Source: Yoonia sp. (GTDB lineage Bacteria; Pseudomonadota; Alphaproteobacteria; Rhodobacterales; Rhodobacteraceae). From it: a DNA stretch of 64,000 bases. The stretch spans positions 1 through 64,000 of the forward strand of contig NZ_JACUUJ010000001.1 of NCBI RefSeq assembly GCF_014859355.1. The letters are read 5' to 3'. Numbering within the stretch: position 1 is the first letter of the stretch; every line of letters starts with the position of its first letter. This document shows, in pieces, positions 63,947 to 64,000 of the stretch. A program made the position numbers and the translations under genes. The notes below the pieces were generated by a model. It was given only the letters and a program-made list of their open reading frames with translations, searched no databases and was not told where the DNA came from.

Positions 63947-64000
63947 TCATGCGGCAGACGCGGCCCAGTCCCAATACATATCACGGACCCGGCGCGTAAC
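63947..64000 (-). CDS. 3' end of a gene cut by the right window edge
   Basis: Read on the minus strand from the edge, the frame gives VTRRVRDMYWDWAASAA and stop TGA (63947-63949). Only 17 residues are visible; the RRVRDMYWDWAA ending looks protein-like and no stop precedes it in the window. Identity cannot be told from this fragment. Confidence 0.45.
   Translation of the reverse strand, partial: VTRRVRDMYWDWAASAA

Overview
The window reads as an ordinary chromosomal stretch of a marine alphaproteobacterium of the order Rhodobacterales (Roseobacter group). The evidence is gene content and order: a mcl2/NnrU/DUF1737/mch block running into sdhCDA-B, followed by mdh, sucCD, sucAB and lpd; the ethylmalonyl-CoA genes ecm and ccr; a TIGR02300 protein; a TIGR02186 plus TauE/SafE pair; and many four-base ATGA/GTGA overlaps. 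No insertion sequence, prophage, integrase or CRISPR array was seen.

Layout. 1-7.2 kb: a catabolic cluster on the minus strand (acylating aldehyde dehydrogenase, AMP-forming CoA ligase, tripartite tricarboxylate transporter C-B-A) divergent from a LacI-type regulator with a good operator between them; best read as sulfoacetate uptake and activation (SauS/SauT-like). 7.6-11.3 kb: secreted protein, folC, accD and a CPBP membrane protease. 11.4-17.6 kb: ilvD, a lipoprotein, two small unknown genes, a TPR protein and ispE, ending in repeat hairpins and a bidirectional terminator. 17.8-24.7 kb: succinate dehydrogenase with two lipoprotein genes inserted between sdhA and sdhB, then mesaconyl-CoA hydratase and malyl-CoA thioesterase genes. 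24.9-35.6 kb: a secreted protein, a TauE/SafE permease, mdh, sucC, sucD, sucA, sucB, a MAPEG protein and lpd. 35.7-44.6 kb: mixed housekeeping genes (TerB-like protein, GntR regulator, YgjP-like metallopeptidase, TIGR02300, tRNA-Ala, OmpA-like, peroxidase-like, GNAT, CinA-like, sfsA, map, deoD, H-NS-like). 44.7-49.6 kb: ecm, an acyltransferase and ccr. 49.7-51.5 kb: a LuxR/LuxI quorum-sensing pair with a small upstream gene. 51.5-55.4 kb: RecD-like helicase, SDR, TIGR02186 and TauE/SafE. 55.6-60.8 kb: a BMP-type ABC importer (probably nucleosides) with an unknown gene inside it. 60.9-63.9 kb: rimI, tsaB, a NifU-like protein, a small secreted protein and a universal stress protein. The last 54 bases hold the 3' end of another gene.

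How it fits together. The centre of the window is a carbon-metabolism island. Ccr, Ecm, Mch and Mcl2 are four dedicated ethylmalonyl-CoA pathway steps, and SDH, SucCD, OGDH and Mdh are the TCA steps that receive its succinyl-CoA and malate. Upstream of both sdhC and sucC lies the same pair of TGTGATCACA palindromes exactly 21 bp apart, which points to one regulator acting on both TCA operons. This is the most interesting regulatory signal I found. The sulfonate-type cluster at the left edge uses a TTT transporter, and two TauE/SafE permeases elsewhere could handle released sulfite, though that link is inference.
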